Shown piece after piece: positions 6,040 to 6,349 of a DNA stretch of 6,349 nucleotides. This stretch comes from an uncultured Oscillospiraceae bacterium (GTDB lineage Bacteria > Bacillota > Clostridia > Oscillospirales > Acutalibacteraceae), in contig CAUDRD010000102.1 of NCBI GenBank assembly GCA_958451705.1, positions 1 through 6,349 of the forward strand. Direction: 5' to 3'. Position 1 is the stretch's first letter, and the number at the start of each line of letters is the position of its first letter. Below the pieces are notes generated by a model. The model was not told the DNA's origin. It worked only from the letters and a program-made list of their open reading frames with translations, and ran no database searches. The position numbers and the translations under genes are program-made.

Positions 6040-6349
6040 TTATTTTAAAGACAGATTATCAAAATAAGAATTACTTTTAATTTTCTCTACAATGTTTTCA
6101 ATACATTTTAAATCTAAAAGATTTACACCTAGACAGAAAAGATTTTTGCATCGTCCGTCGTTACAGTTTACAAGAAGAAATTCAAGTAGCTTTTGTTTTT
6201 CCTTTTGCTCACTGTTATAGGCTTCTTCTCCTATTTTTAAAAGAATGTTAAGATTGTTTTTCTGATTTTTATGAGTGATAAAAGAATCAGCTTCATCTAT
6301 ATGATCATATTTATCGCAGGGATATTTTAAGCACTGACAGCAATACTCC
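6040..6349 (-). CDS. DUF3795-like cysteine-rich protein, partial (5' end beyond window), probably truncated by nonsense mutation
   Basis: The minus-strand frame is open from the right edge (first whole codon 6348-6346) to TAA 6042-6040, 102 codons. It begins with a cysteine cluster, EYCCQCLKYPC, followed by DKYDHIDEADSFITHKNQ, then a charged helical region, NDGRCKNLFCLGVNLLDL and a final amphipathic helix. The CCxC...PC cluster followed by a helical tail resembles Clostridia proteins annotated DUF3795, whose function is unknown and which are thought to bind metal through their cysteines. The N-terminal half, where further cysteines are expected, is outside the window. The reading frame continues past the TAA with plausible family sequence (see 5956-6039), so the product probably lacks about 27 C-terminal residues. 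The gene is convergent with the oxidoreductase and shows no link to the Bce module. Confidence 0.65.
   Translation of the reverse strand, partial: EYCCQCLKYPCDKYDHIDEADSFITHKNQKNNLNILLKIGEEAYNSEQKEKQKLLEFLLVNCNDGRCKNLFCLGVNLLDLKCIENIVEKIKSNSYFDNLSLK

Noticed and set aside
6040..6042. TAA recoded as an amino acid (variant genetic code)
   Set aside because: TAA is the normal stop of the regulator, kinase and oxidoreductase genes in this window, so a general reassignment is not possible.

Overview
The window looks like a chromosomal segment of a low-GC Gram-positive bacterium, most likely an anaerobic member of Clostridia (inference from AT-rich codon use, strong AGGAGG-type ribosome sites, and gene families typical of that group; genus not assignable). 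No mobile element, tRNA, rRNA or CRISPR array is visible, and no gene-free stretch exceeds about 210 bases.

Positions 1-4381, minus strand: a complete Bce-type antimicrobial-peptide sensing and resistance module, read in the order response regulator (4381-3707), intramembrane-sensing histidine kinase (3694-2702), ABC ATPase (2588-1824) and ABC permease (1827 to the left edge, 609 codons in the window, C-terminus missing). The regulator and kinase genes are 12 nt apart and share a transcript; ATPase and permease overlap by 4 nt (ATGA). Between kinase and ATPase lies a 113-nt gap with its own control region: a 7-bp-arm dyad containing TTACA-N4-TGTAA, the published BceR-type operator consensus, a further TGTAAG half-site exactly 21 bp downstream, and an extended -10 (TGCTACAAT). 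By family knowledge, the permease with its large outer-face loop detects a cell-wall-active peptide (such as bacitracin or a lantibiotic), signals through the kinase, and the phosphorylated regulator switches on the transporter genes.

Positions 4382-4590: a 209-nt divergent control region between the regulator gene and a plus-strand oxidoreductase. It holds a perfect 8-bp inverted repeat (4467-4486) overlapping the best -35 candidate for the regulator-kinase transcript, a TATAAT facing the oxidoreductase, a 5'-proximal stem-loop in the regulator leader, and a palindrome covering the oxidoreductase ribosome site.

Positions 4591-5889, plus strand: a FAD-dependent oxidoreductase (DAO/GlpD fold) carrying a very short C-terminal Rieske [2Fe-2S] module. 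Its gene ends at a bidirectional intrinsic terminator (5905-5944) shared with a convergent gene.

Positions 5956-6349, minus strand: the 3' part of a cysteine-rich DUF3795-like gene whose frame is cut by an in-frame TAA at 6040-6042, although 27 further in-frame codons look like the genuine C-terminus. This looks like a recent nonsense mutation. The transporter module itself is a known type; the less expected items are the operator layout, the divergent-region structures, the reduced Rieske module and the interrupted DUF3795 gene.
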